Below, piece after piece: positions 16,492 through 26,051 of a DNA stretch of 26,051 bases. The notes under the pieces were generated by a model that was not told the origin of the DNA, searched no databases, and was given only the letters and a program-made list of their open reading frames with translations. A program made the translations under genes and the position numbers. Position 1 is the first letter of the stretch; each line of letters opens with the position of its first letter. This DNA comes from Spirogloea muscicola (taxonomy: Eukaryota > Streptophyta > Zygnematophyceae > Spirogloeales > Spirogloeaceae), in contig WELB01000039.1 in assembly GCA_009602725.1 (NCBI GenBank), forward strand, positions 822,196-848,246, given 5' to 3'.

Positions 16492-19400
16492 ATGGCCGCC
16501 AGCTCAGGCGCGCGCCCGCGCCCTCGGCATGGCCCCCTTTGTCCTCCGATCGCCTCTTGGCACATGCTGCCTGGCTCTTAAGCGCGCGCTCGAGCTCACA
16601 GGGTCTCCAGAGTCGCAGTCGACGGCCAGGTCGGCCAAGCCGAGCGTGTCCACATTCCGCCAGCCGTCCTGACAAAGCTTCCCCTCTGCGTGTCTCCAGT
16701 CCTACTTCCCACCAATGTCCGCGCCCGCAAGTACACGCTCGTCCTCCGGCCCGATCTCGAGAGCTTCACCTTCGAGGGCAGCCTCAGCGTCGACCTCGAT
16801 GTGACAGTTCTGCTCCTTTTATGCTCCTTCATACCCTAAACAGCTCAGGCATAAACTAGCTCAGCTGTGCTCGGCCACCTTTTTCCAAGAATGCTTCTCG
16901 GACCAGAGTGCCTGCCAAGTAGGCCTGACCTCCTCGCCGCTGGGACTATTGGTCTAGCCTGACGAAGTTGAGAACGCTCAACCACCAAACTGCTGAGAAC
17001 GTCTTTTTCGCAAACCACGTATTCATCTCTCAGGTGCTAGAGGAGAGCAAGGAGCTCAAGTTCCATGCCGACGAGCTCGAGATTCACAAGGTGCGGTAGG
17101 GTTTTGCTTAATGCCTGGAGATGGAACTGTTATCGAATTAAGGGGCCACGTTCACAATCGGACCGTCATAGAGGCGACTGCATTGAAGTCTTAGCTGGTA
17201 AAAATAGGTGCTGCAAGGAAATTCAGGAGTACGTTTGATTGAGGATCATAGAGCCTGCCCAGAGAGAAAACGTGAAGATGCAACAGCTTATCTCCACATC
17301 CACCGTTGAAGAAGTCCCAGTAGTATTGGCCAACCTTCACTGAAGAGTGCATGAGTGGATGGTGACTGTGCAGTCCTGCTCAATGTGTGCAACTGCCTCA
17401 TTGATGTTTGTATTCTAAGCAGGCTGAAGTCGTCAGTGAAGGCCAGACCACAGAGATTGAGAGCGCCTGCATAACGCTGGACAAGGAGGCTGCAACTGCT
17501 ACACTACAGCTGAAGGATGCTCAGCTGCAAAAGGGGTCTGCTGTGCTCAAGCTCGCATACTCAGGGACTCTCAATGACAACATGGTTGGCTTCTATAGTG
17601 AGCACCTATAAGTACTGACAAGCAATGTGGCTAAGACCGGAAGCCATAATTTCGTCTGTGAAGTCTGTTATGCCTTGCCATGCACAGCTGCACACTTCGG
17701 TTCTTTGCTTCACAATAGCTATGCTTACCTCGATGGTAACGAGTATCTGCTTATACTGCAGGAGCCTCGTTTGTTATGAATGGGAAGAAGCAATACTTGG
17801 CAACAACTCAGTTTGAAGCTACGGAGGCTCGAAAGGCCCTCCCATGTTGGGATGAGCCGGCACTCAAGGCCGTCTTTGATGTCACATTGGTGGTACCCAA
17901 GGGGTTGATTGGCCTCTCTAACATGCCTCAGATTGGTGAGGAGGTTCGTGATGACGGCTCTCGAGCAGTGCACTTTGCCGATACGCCAGTCATGAGCTCG
18001 TACCTTCTTGCATTTGTAGTTGGAGACGTGCAGAAGATAACAACTTCAACAAAAGAAGGTGTTGAGGTAGGCCTCCTTTAGCAGGACTGTACTTTCTCTC
18101 ACTTCTGTATGCAGGGTCTCTGCAAAGCATGACAATAGAGATCATGCAAGCTTGCAAGAGAAATTTAGATTTCCAAAAATGTACACCTGATGCTGGAAAT
18201 AGCTGTTGTTTTGTAGGTCAACGTATACACAACACCGGGAAGGACAGATGAAGGTCAATTTGCTCTTAAAGTGGCCGCAGACATTCTTTCCTTCTTCACC
18301 AGCTATTTTGGGATACCATACCCTCTACCGAAGGCAGATCTCATAGGTAGGCAGACTATGGCTCCAGTGTAACTCTGATCAAGGAGGGCTACGCTGCCAG
18401 TCCCCTGAGCTTTGTCTTGCTGCGACCTCTAGATACCCACACTAAAGGCATCACGATTGATGCTGACAGCTTCACATGCTATTGCCAAATTGATTGCAGT
18501 CAGTACTGGCCTTTTTGCTGAAATGCTGCAGCTATACCTGACTTTGCCATGGGGGCCATGGAGAACTGGGGGCTCGTCACATTTCGTGAGACTGCCCTTC
18601 TTGTGGATGAGGCAAATGCGTCTGCTGCTACGCGACAACGTGTGGCCTATGTCGTCTCTCACGAGCTTGCCCACCAGGTTGACAGACAAGCTTCTCTTGC
18701 AGCACTCCAACTCAAGACACATCTCTTTGCCACAGCAGATTGTTCTTGGCAAATCTGAGCAAGTTCTTTGAATCAGTGGATTTCTTACGAGCATTTGTGA
18801 GCGCGCAATATGTGGCAGTGGTTTGGGAATCTGGTAACGATGCAGTGGTGGAACGACCTATGGTTAAATGAGGGCTTTGCCACATGGGTTGGATGGCTGG
18901 GTGTGGACTCGGTGTTCCCTGAATGGGATGTATGGACCCAGGTACTCATGTTGGACTAGCTCCCTGATCATCCAGTACTGCTTCTGCTCTCACCTGCAGA
19001 AGGATCAAGGGTCCTTGAGCGACATTGTCACTTATGCACAGGGCAAAAGTGTGATGGCGTAATGTGAGTGCCTGTGCATGTTCATGTCAGTTTGTGAGCA
19101 GCGACATGAGCAGGGCGCTGAGCACGGATGCTCTCCTCTCTTCTCACCCAATTGAAGTACCCATCACTGATCCCAAGGAGATACAGCAAGTGTTTGACGC
19201 TCTGAGCTACCAAAAGGGCGCATGCGTCATCCGCCAACTGGAGGCCGCCTTGGGACATGCCGACTTCAAGAAGGTGTAGTACGTATTGGCGCTGTTTGCC
19301 CCTTTCAGTAATTCCTCAACACTGTTGCTTCTACCAGGAACGTCCACTTGCACATTGGCATTGTGCAACTCAATTTGCAGCAGTGCAGCACATGGTTTGA

Positions 19401-22299
19401 TAGTGTGAGGACTCAATTGTCATGTCTTACATCTTGATACATGGCAGGGGCTGCACGAGTACCTGAGTGCCCACAAGTACGGCAACACTGTGACAAATGA
19501 CCTGTGGAGTGCCCTGGCCGAGGCATCTGGCAAGCCGGTCAAAGAGATGATGGACAGCTGGACAGCTCAGATGGGCTATCCTTTGATCACAGTGACTGGC
19601 TCCCCTGGAGGCCCTCTGCAGCTTAGGCAGAGCCGCTTCCTCTCAAAAGGCCCTCCCTCGCCTGAGGAAGACTCCCAGCTCTGGTGGGTGCCTGTCACTG
19701 TTGTTGCTGCCGACTCGAATGAGCTGCCACTTGTTGTTCTCTCGGAGAAGGAGGGCACTGCTAATAGTCTGCAGGTAAGGACACAAGTGTGAGTTACCAA
19801 CTTGTTGAATTTCGAGCCGTATGCATTGTTAGCATGAGATTGTGACAGTAGCTGATCTTTCGCCTGAATTGCTAAGAATTGGACCCAATTGTTGTTAGGT
19901 GATGAGCTGCACTCGACATGGATATCACATCAGTATCTATGCACAGGGGTAGGCAGTTACTGATAATGACATAGGGTAGTGAGATCATTGCTGACACTGT
20001 CTCTGTCACACCATAATGGCATAGGTGCCAGCTGACGGCTGGCTGAAGCTGAATCAAGGCCAGACAGGAATTTACAGGGTCAACTACACACCTGAGCTCT
20101 GGCACGCTCTGGCTGGTGCCGTCCAAGAGCTCGCTCTTCCAGCTGCTGACAGGCTAGGTAAATGGCTGCAGCTGGCAACCATCGGTTACAGTGCAATTGC
20201 CGCAGCATCCTGTTCTTAAAGAATCAATACATCAGTACTTAGAACCACGCACCTCCATCAGAAGGCCTACGCTGCCTTTGGGGCACATCTGATGTGCTTC
20301 TCTTTCGCCAGGTATCTCAATGGATGCCTATGCGCTAGCAAAGGCAGGTGTGCTGCCAACCAGCCAAGCTTTAGAGCTTACGACTGCTTATATTAATGAG
20401 ACAGAGTAAGGCCAACTCTCGTGAACATGTCATATGTCCCACTTGACTCATTCTCTGCACATCTCAGCACATACTTGGAAGATGGACTGTAATGAATCTA
20501 TACTGACTCATGCCACGTTTGCAGCTACACCGTCTGGAGCCAATTGAGTGCAGACTTCGGTGAACTGGATTCGTTGCTCTCCGCACAAGAGTGCCATCCT
20601 TTGCTGGAGGAGCTCGGCCGGAAGCTTTATGCTGGCATAGCCAAGAAGGTGGGCTGGCAAGCGGACAAAAGCGAGTCGCACTTGGTGGCAATGCTTCGGC
20701 CACTGGTCCTCTCGAAGCTTGGAAGCTTCCAGGATGAGGCAACAATAGCCGAGTGCCGGAAGCAATTTAATGAGCTGCAAGCAGATCTGACGTGAGTTCT
20801 GTGATGAAGCAATTTGGCACAAGAACTGATTATTGTTGCAGAAGTCAAAGCAAAGCTTTGGTGCCCTGAGGGGCTAAGCTCACTCTGGTCTTTACTTACC
20901 AAGTTACCTCTTGCAATTCAAGTGATGAAGCATCATTTATCTGGATTGCACAATGCCTCTTTCCAGGGTAAGCCTGACCTAGAGATTTCCGACCGCACTT
21001 TCACAGGTCTGTGCATCCAGATTTGAGGCAATTGGTCATGGCAGTTTCTGTGCGGAACGGGGGCCGAGCCGAATATGAGGCTGCTCAAGCTTTGTTCCGC
21101 CAGGCTGAGACGCAGGACTTCAAGATCAAATGCCTCACAGGTCTGCGATTCGCCTTTGCTCAGCAGTATTGCAGGAACATCTCTGCAAGTCATCCTCCAG
21201 ATGTCGCCATAGGTTTATCGTTAACATGCTCAACCCATGCTTGACTTAGTGTTGAGCAGAGCGGGTCCTTCATGTCAGTAGGAGCTCTACCCCACTCTAA
21301 ATCAGAAACAGGCCAGAACGCCAGTGCTTAGGATCCTTTGGATCTCAGCAGTTATTAAGACAGAAGGCCAAGCCAGAAGGCCGAAGAAGATACTGAGTGT
21401 TGAGTGCTTGGGGCCCTGTGATCTCAGCTATGGGGCAGACAAGGCAGGAGGAGCTTGTTAAGGAGTTCCTTGACTTTGGATTGAATGAGGATGAGGTCAA
21501 GGCTCAAGATATCTTGTAAACCACGTCCTCTTTAAACCTCACTGTTTTCTTCCTTGGTCCTGATTGCCTCTTACAGCATAGAATAACTGACTGGTAGATG
21601 CACTTCAGTCCATGTTTGCCGTGGTCCCATTGACTACCGCCAGCACAATTTGATGACTGAGTGGTGCAACTTAAGTTGCAACCTGACTCCAGCTTAGCCG
21701 AGCTGTGCAAAGAATGCTGAGCTGAACTTGATTCACCTGATGGGCTGGTGCAGGTATGTCTTTGCTTCATTGGCTGGTAACAAGTATGGCAGAGACATCC
21801 AGTGGGAGTATGTCAAGGAGCACTGGGGCGTTCTCTACGAGCGCTTCCATTCCGCACATGGCCTCATTCAGGTCAGCGTCACAGCATGTGCTGCACTCTG
21901 TCAAGTCCACCCACTGCACCTCACCTGAGACGAGATGGACCAGACATAGACCTTGTTACTGCACCTCTATGGTTCAAGAGCTTCTGTCATGACCTGTACA
22001 AGCTGCAGCATGTGAGCTCTGCCGCATGACGTGCATTCATCTTGGCACTGCATTCACTGACTCTATCATGATCTTATTTCTGGTGCCAGCATGTGGCATG
22101 CCTACCATTCCGAGGCTTCTTGTCGGAAGACAAAGCAGATGATGTGGCGGCCTTCTACGATGCGAACCCCGTGCCCGGCGCGACCATGGAAATTGCCAGG
22201 ACTTTGGAGGCAGTGCGGTCAAGAGCAGCCTGGCTCCGGCGAGACCTTGAGGACATAGCCTCCTGGCTCACCAGCCATCAGTCTAAGTCGAACATATAG
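16492..22299 (+). CDS. M1-family aminopeptidase, puromycin-sensitive/APM1 type
   Basis: Zinc aminopeptidase removing N-terminal residues from peptides. Exons: 16492-16507 (tentative), 16700-16800, 17034-17090, 17423-17597, 17762-18066, 18217-18346, 18532-18677, 18819-18941, 19091-19273, 19448-19774, 20025-20157, 20312-20405, 20525-20791, 21007-21140, 21428-21515, 21754-21871, 22090-22299. All phases agree, giving 868 aa, the usual size. N-domain: [13 protein letters not shown]. Exopeptidase motif GAMEN at 269-273. Zinc site HELAH at 305-309 plus Glu328 in WLNEGF, exactly HEXXH-X18-E; an intron separates HELAHQ from WFGN. The C-terminal ERAP1-like half ends in [15 protein letters not shown]. 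No signal peptide or membrane segment, so cytosolic by inference. The first 16-base exon needs a GC donor; the true start could lie elsewhere in the GC-rich block. From exon 2 on, the call is firm. Confidence 0.95.
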
Positions 22300-22336
22300 G
22301 CAAAGGCTTGTCAACACATGACCTGGGTGACTCAGA

Positions 22337-22341
22337 TGTAA
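22337..22341 (+). terminator. Candidate TGTAA polyadenylation signal of the aminopeptidase gene
   Basis: TGTAA 38 bases after the stop codon, a spacing compatible with the green-algal UGUAA signal. Support is only motif and position. Confidence 0.4.
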
Positions 22342-22571
22342 TTTCTGCAACTTCTTATCTCGCCATGTGCACAAGCCTGCCTCTCATTGACGTCAATGAA
22401 AGCCCAATTGTTGGCATGTGATCATAGCAAACCAAGTGGACCATTATATTGACAGTTCTGTTAGACATGTAGGCAGACTCCGGATAATGTATGAATGAAG
22501 CCCCAGTTTAACGGGCTAGGCTGCAATGCCGCTGATAAGGCCATGCAAAGAAGAAATCATCAACAGTAGAA

Positions 22572-22659
22572 ATATGGAAAGCTCTTCTTCTGACTAGTAG
22601 CTTCTGCAGGGGCACAATGTGGAAAGCTCTTCTCTGTTTGCAGCCTCTGCATGAGCATA
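22572..22659 (+). repeat. Two-copy 45-base tandem repeat
   Basis: TGGAAAGCTCTTCT occurs at 22575 and again at 22620. The two units also share the ends CTTCTGCAGGGGCA and CCTCTGCATGAGCA, giving a period of 45 bases. The copies have diverged. Confidence 0.7.
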
Positions 22660-23140
22660 GGTCTTGTCATTAAGACAGACTCGTCTAGACAGGATTCAAG
22701 CTAGTATGTATGCATCTAAAAGGCCTGGAGGTGCGAGAAGACATTGCATCTCTAAGTAGTACCCTATAAAATGACCTGATGATGGAGTGTTGCGTGCTAA
22801 GCTGCAAATTAGGAGGATCCCCGAGACCATCTTCGTGCTTTCATAAACCACATGATTTCTGGGCACATGACGTCTTGTCTAACAATCCATTTGAGCAGAT
22901 CTTTTGCTGTGGCTGATGCCCAATATCATCCTAGTATGGCGATGACCCTAAACCCTCCTGCCAATTGAAGCATAGAGGTGTTCTTGCATAAACGCAACCT
23001 CTTCCAAGTGACAAATGACTGACGGTCTCTTTGGCATATCATCATGGCCTCAGCATTGGTGCCTGCAGGCATCTGAGAAAACTACAACTTTCTAGTGACA
23101 GTGCCGATTCAAACACAGGCAAGGCCTGCCAGTTCCGCTC

Positions 23141-25882
23141 TCATGAGGAGCACGACAGCATCGAAACACCTGGTCGCGAGGCCCAGTCAGGTGGCGGCGC
23201 AGCATATTTGTCCATGCCTGGCTGATCCTCATAGGGTCGCCTCATCACGTTCAGCAGCTCAGCAAGCTCGCCATAGCTCCCCGCCTCGGCGGCTTCGATA
23301 GCCATCTGGCAGAGGAAGTTGCGCAGGATGTACTTGGGATTGGCCCGGTTCATTTCTGCCTCCCGCTTCACATCCTGCGAGCCCTGGGTGCGCAGCTGCA
23401 GTAGGAAATGATCACAGCATCAGTTGAGCAAAGTGCAGCTTAGGTTTCTTGTTGTGACGGGTCAGTAAGGACAAGCCACAGCGACCCAAATGCTAACTTG
23501 AAGCCAAGATAGCATGCCAACAGAAAACTTAGCTGGCAAGATGCTCTTAAAGTGGAGAGGGCAGCGACCTCGGCGGTGTACTTCTTGAGCCACTCAACCC
23601 AGGCTGCAACACGGTCCTTTGATATGTCACCCAGAGCGCTGGTTAGTGGAGCGAGGAGCTCCTCCTCTGATGCCGAGGACGAGGACGGCACTTGCCCCAA
23701 CGCGCGAAACAGATTTGTGAAGTCAGCTTCATCAGTTGCCATGAGCTTGAGCAGGGACTGTGTCAGCTCTTTGTTGTAGTTCGCGAGCCCGAGCTTCTGC
23801 CTCATCTTCATCTGATACTCCTCAAGAAACGACTCAGCATATCTGCAGGACACAAATGTACAGACTTTGCTCTAGTCAGAGGATGTATACACACAATATA
23901 TGCAAAAATCTCAAGTCAATGCCCTATCAATCCCCTATGTAAAGCTCATTATTTCTGTAGGAGGCGCCTTTCATACCGCGATATACAGTGTTGTGCCTCA
24001 TCAGTAGTCATGAGCTTGACCGACAGAAGCGTATTGGCCAGCTGTACAATGTTCCAGAGGCCCACATCCGGCTGTGCACCAAAGCTGTAGCGACGGCCTG
24101 GGAGGTCAGTCGTGTTAGGCGTATATTCAGGGTCAAAGCTGTCCAGAAAGCCAAAGGGCCCATAGTCAATGGTCAGGCCAAGCACGCTCATGTTGTCAGT
24201 ATTGAGCACGCCATGTGTAAAGCCAACGGCCTGCCACGCTGCCACAAGCTGGCCTGTGCTCTCCGCAATCTTCGCAAACCAAGCTGCCAGGTAGAAGAAC
24301 AAGACTCAGAAATCGAAGAGCTTGGCTTGTGTGGTGGTGGTGAAAGTGTCAGCAGATTGATCTTTGGAAATATTTCAAGAAATACTAAAACTTACATCGA
24401 AGACTGTCAGCAGTAACTGAGGAAGTAAGGGTATATAAGGGCCAACTAAATTCAACAGTAACTACTACAAGGAAATGTGAAGTGCAAATATTGTGATGTA
24501 CAGCCTGGCTAAAACCCAGACCCACAGCAACATTTCTCCGTAATGTGGATCGCAACGCAGCCTCCTCACCTGCATATTTATTCTTTGAGACGTCCACTGG
24601 CGTCTCCTCGTCATTGCCCTCGTGGGGAGCTTCAGCAGCAGCCTTTGGGGCGTCCGTAGGATCAGGCAACGCGTCAAGGGCTGGAAAGTGGTGCCGTATA
24701 GCGTAGTTTGCGAGCACACGCACAAGGTCGGCCTCGACGCCGCCACGCGATGCATGTATCTGGAACGAGCCAAAGCGCAGGAAGGAGGGTGCCACACGAC
24801 ACACCACTGCACCAGGCTCCATCCTCGCATTCCCACTGCGCATTGCACAATCAGCCAAAAATTGTGATTAAGAAATCTCACTTCTGAATCTTAGGAGACA
24901 TGGGGCTCTCAAACAGCAAGAAAGTTGCCAGGAAAACCACGAAAGTGAAGAGGTAAGGGACACTGCTACACAGATATACGCTCTCTCGTTTCTGGAAACG
25001 GATGTTGGGGGCTGCAGAGGAAAAGGGTGTGGTGAGAAGGTGGAGGCAAGACTGGAAAGTAGGGGTGGATCTGAGTAGGCAACTCGCACTTGTAGAACAT
25101 GTCCCTGAGGACCTGCTCGCCAGTGCTGATCAGGCTCAACGCACGCGTCGTCGGCACGCCCAGGTAGTGCATTGCCTCACTGCATGCATACTCCCGCAGC
25201 GAGCTGCGGAGCACCGCCTTGCCATCAGCATGCCGGCTGTACGGCGTCTTCCCAGCGCCCTTGAGCTGCACATGGCTTATCGCCAAGCAGGGCAAGTACT
25301 GTCAGTAGCAGGAGGCGCACTTGGCAATGCCAGAGAAGGATGTAGGCATGCAAACTCTCGAGGAGGGGCACATCAGCCATCTCACCTGGAGCTCCCACGA
25401 ATTGCCAGTGCTATTGACGACCTCGCCAAGCGTGATGGCTCGGCCATCACCCAGCTGGCCTGCCCACTGCCCAAATTGGTGGCCGCCGTAGCACTGAGCG
25501 TACGGCTTGCTGAAAAGTTCCATCATGAGCAGCCACCAGCAGATTGCGGTCAAGGAAAGGCTTCCTTTCATGACGGCTCCTCTAAGTAACAAAGCCACCT
25601 CGAGGGCCAAAGCTCCCTTTAATTTGAGGGGGTGTACAATTGCTCGTTCCAGATAAACACGAATTACTCGTACAAATAAGAAACTTTGACAAATATGCAT
25701 GATGCACTTACTCTTGCAGATGCATATGCTGAGAAGTCAAGTAGGGATTTGCCAAGCACTGCAGACCCATTAGCTACTTCACAAACCTCCTCACCTGCCG
25801 GCAAGGGTGATAGCCCCGCAGAAGATCTGTACAAACTCGGGCCGCTCCAACCTGCCACCCCCGACAGCCAGCAGCAGCGAGG
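23141..25882 (-). CDS. SELO: Selenoprotein-O family protein AMPylase (SelO/YdiU), 5' part outside the window
   Basis: SelO enzymes are pseudokinase-fold AMP transferases, mitochondrial or plastidial in eukaryotes and linked to redox stress. Minus-strand exons: 25882-25795 (acceptor uncertain), 25509-25386, 25265-25090, 24835-24570, 24283-23977, 23842-23569, 23395-23141; phases agree, giving about 496 aa. Seen in order: [77 protein letters not shown], the catalytic/metal motif [49 protein letters not shown] and [14 protein letters not shown]. The protein ends SCSS: Cys stands where animal SelO has selenocysteine, and TGA is used only as the stop. The order and wording match plant SelO closely. 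The first exon (targeting peptide and N-terminal SelO segment) must lie beyond 26051. Convergent with the aminopeptidase gene. Confidence 0.93.
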
Positions 25883-26019
25883 CTCCATGAGTAGGTCACG
25901 GCTGGTCAATGGGTGCTCGAGCTGAAGCAGGCTAGAGCCAAGCCCCGGAAATTCAGCTCCCACTGTGGAAGCTGGCTGCTCTAAGCCCTGGTTGCAGCTA
26001 AGAAAGCTGTAGCTACGTG

Positions 26020-26020
<1 letters not shown>
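25883..26020 (-). other. Probable SelO intron or upstream sequence
   Basis: Minus-strand sequence upstream of the first visible SelO exon. In the SelO frame a TGA lies near 25896, so this cannot be continuous coding sequence and is presumably intronic. The acceptor would be the AG at 25884-25883, which has a poor preceding tract. Confidence 0.4.

Positions 26021-26051
<31 letters not shown>
26021..26051. repeat. Poly-C run at the window edge
   Basis: Thirty-one consecutive C bases (G on the minus strand) end the window. It is either a real homopolymer or, more likely, a collapsed or mis-assembled GC-rich tract next to the missing SelO first exon. Confidence 0.9.

Larger units (their letters stand above)
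22300..23140. other. Convergent spacer between the aminopeptidase and SelO genes
   Basis: It contains the 3' ends of two facing genes, no open frame of note and no retroelement fragments. TGTAA at 22337-22341 lies 38 bases after the aminopeptidase stop and is a good candidate poly(A) signal. I could not find an equivalent on the minus strand for SelO. The one repeat seen is at 22572-22659. Confidence 0.5.

Noticed and set aside
16110-16859. 249-codon plus-strand frame before the aminopeptidase
   Set aside because: It is out of frame with the conserved [13 protein letters not shown] exon, Arg/Pro/Ser-rich and most likely a GC-content artefact.
18959-19062. Possible extra aminopeptidase exon between WTQ and [10 protein letters not shown]
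   Set aside because: The family joins these two segments directly, and including the stretch would add residues not seen in M1 proteins; it is intron sequence.

Overview
This window is nuclear DNA of a eukaryote, almost certainly a green alga or another member of the plant lineage. The protein genes are split by many short introns with GT-AG (once clearly GC-AG) borders. The proteins include a xyloglucan endotransglucosylase-type enzyme and a plant-type selenoprotein-O homologue. The intergenic DNA carries decayed reverse-transcriptase relics. I see no operons, CRISPR arrays or bacterial features. I cannot fix the species; the XTH-type gene points to a streptophyte alga or a wall-bearing chlorophyte.

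Layout: (1) 1-69, minus: possible N-terminal codons of a gene leaving the left edge. (2) 70-2600: repeat-rich spacer with antisense retroelement tails and hairpins. (3) 2601-4870, plus: PDK1-like AGC kinase in 8 exons, without a PH domain. (4) 4871-7322: spacer with one retroelement-tail relic and hairpin copies. (5) 7323-7692, plus: DSS1/SEM1 in 2 exons. (6) 7693-9206: convergent spacer with a nested inverted repeat. (7) 9207-10726, minus: XTH-type GH16 enzyme in 4 exons, secreted. (8) 10758-11394: assembly gap. (9) 11412-13115, minus: 5'-truncated, broken retroelement ORF (reverse transcriptase catalytic motif plus a nuclease-like C-terminus). (10) 13150-16160: fragments of the same element family on the other strand, including a tandem array of its 3' end and a conserved stem-loop. 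(11) 16492-22299, plus: M1 puromycin-sensitive-type aminopeptidase, about 868 aa in 17 exons. (12) 22300-23140: convergent spacer. (13) 23141-25882, minus: SelO protein AMPylase, 5' part outside the window. (14) 26021-26051: poly-C run.

The genes are unrelated housekeeping and cell-wall functions (kinase signalling, proteasome/19S lid, wall polysaccharide remodelling, peptide turnover, redox-linked AMPylation) and do not form a pathway. Two patterns stand out. Retroelement debris sits in the upstream spacers and is not seen in the two convergent spacers. First exons are extremely GC-rich, and sequence defects (two single Ns, the long gap, poly-C) fall at or beside them. All exon borders below were placed by hand from reading frame, splice dinucleotides and family conservation. 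I did not find a convincing new biological system; the best candidate for novelty is the hairpin-bearing tandem repeat family.
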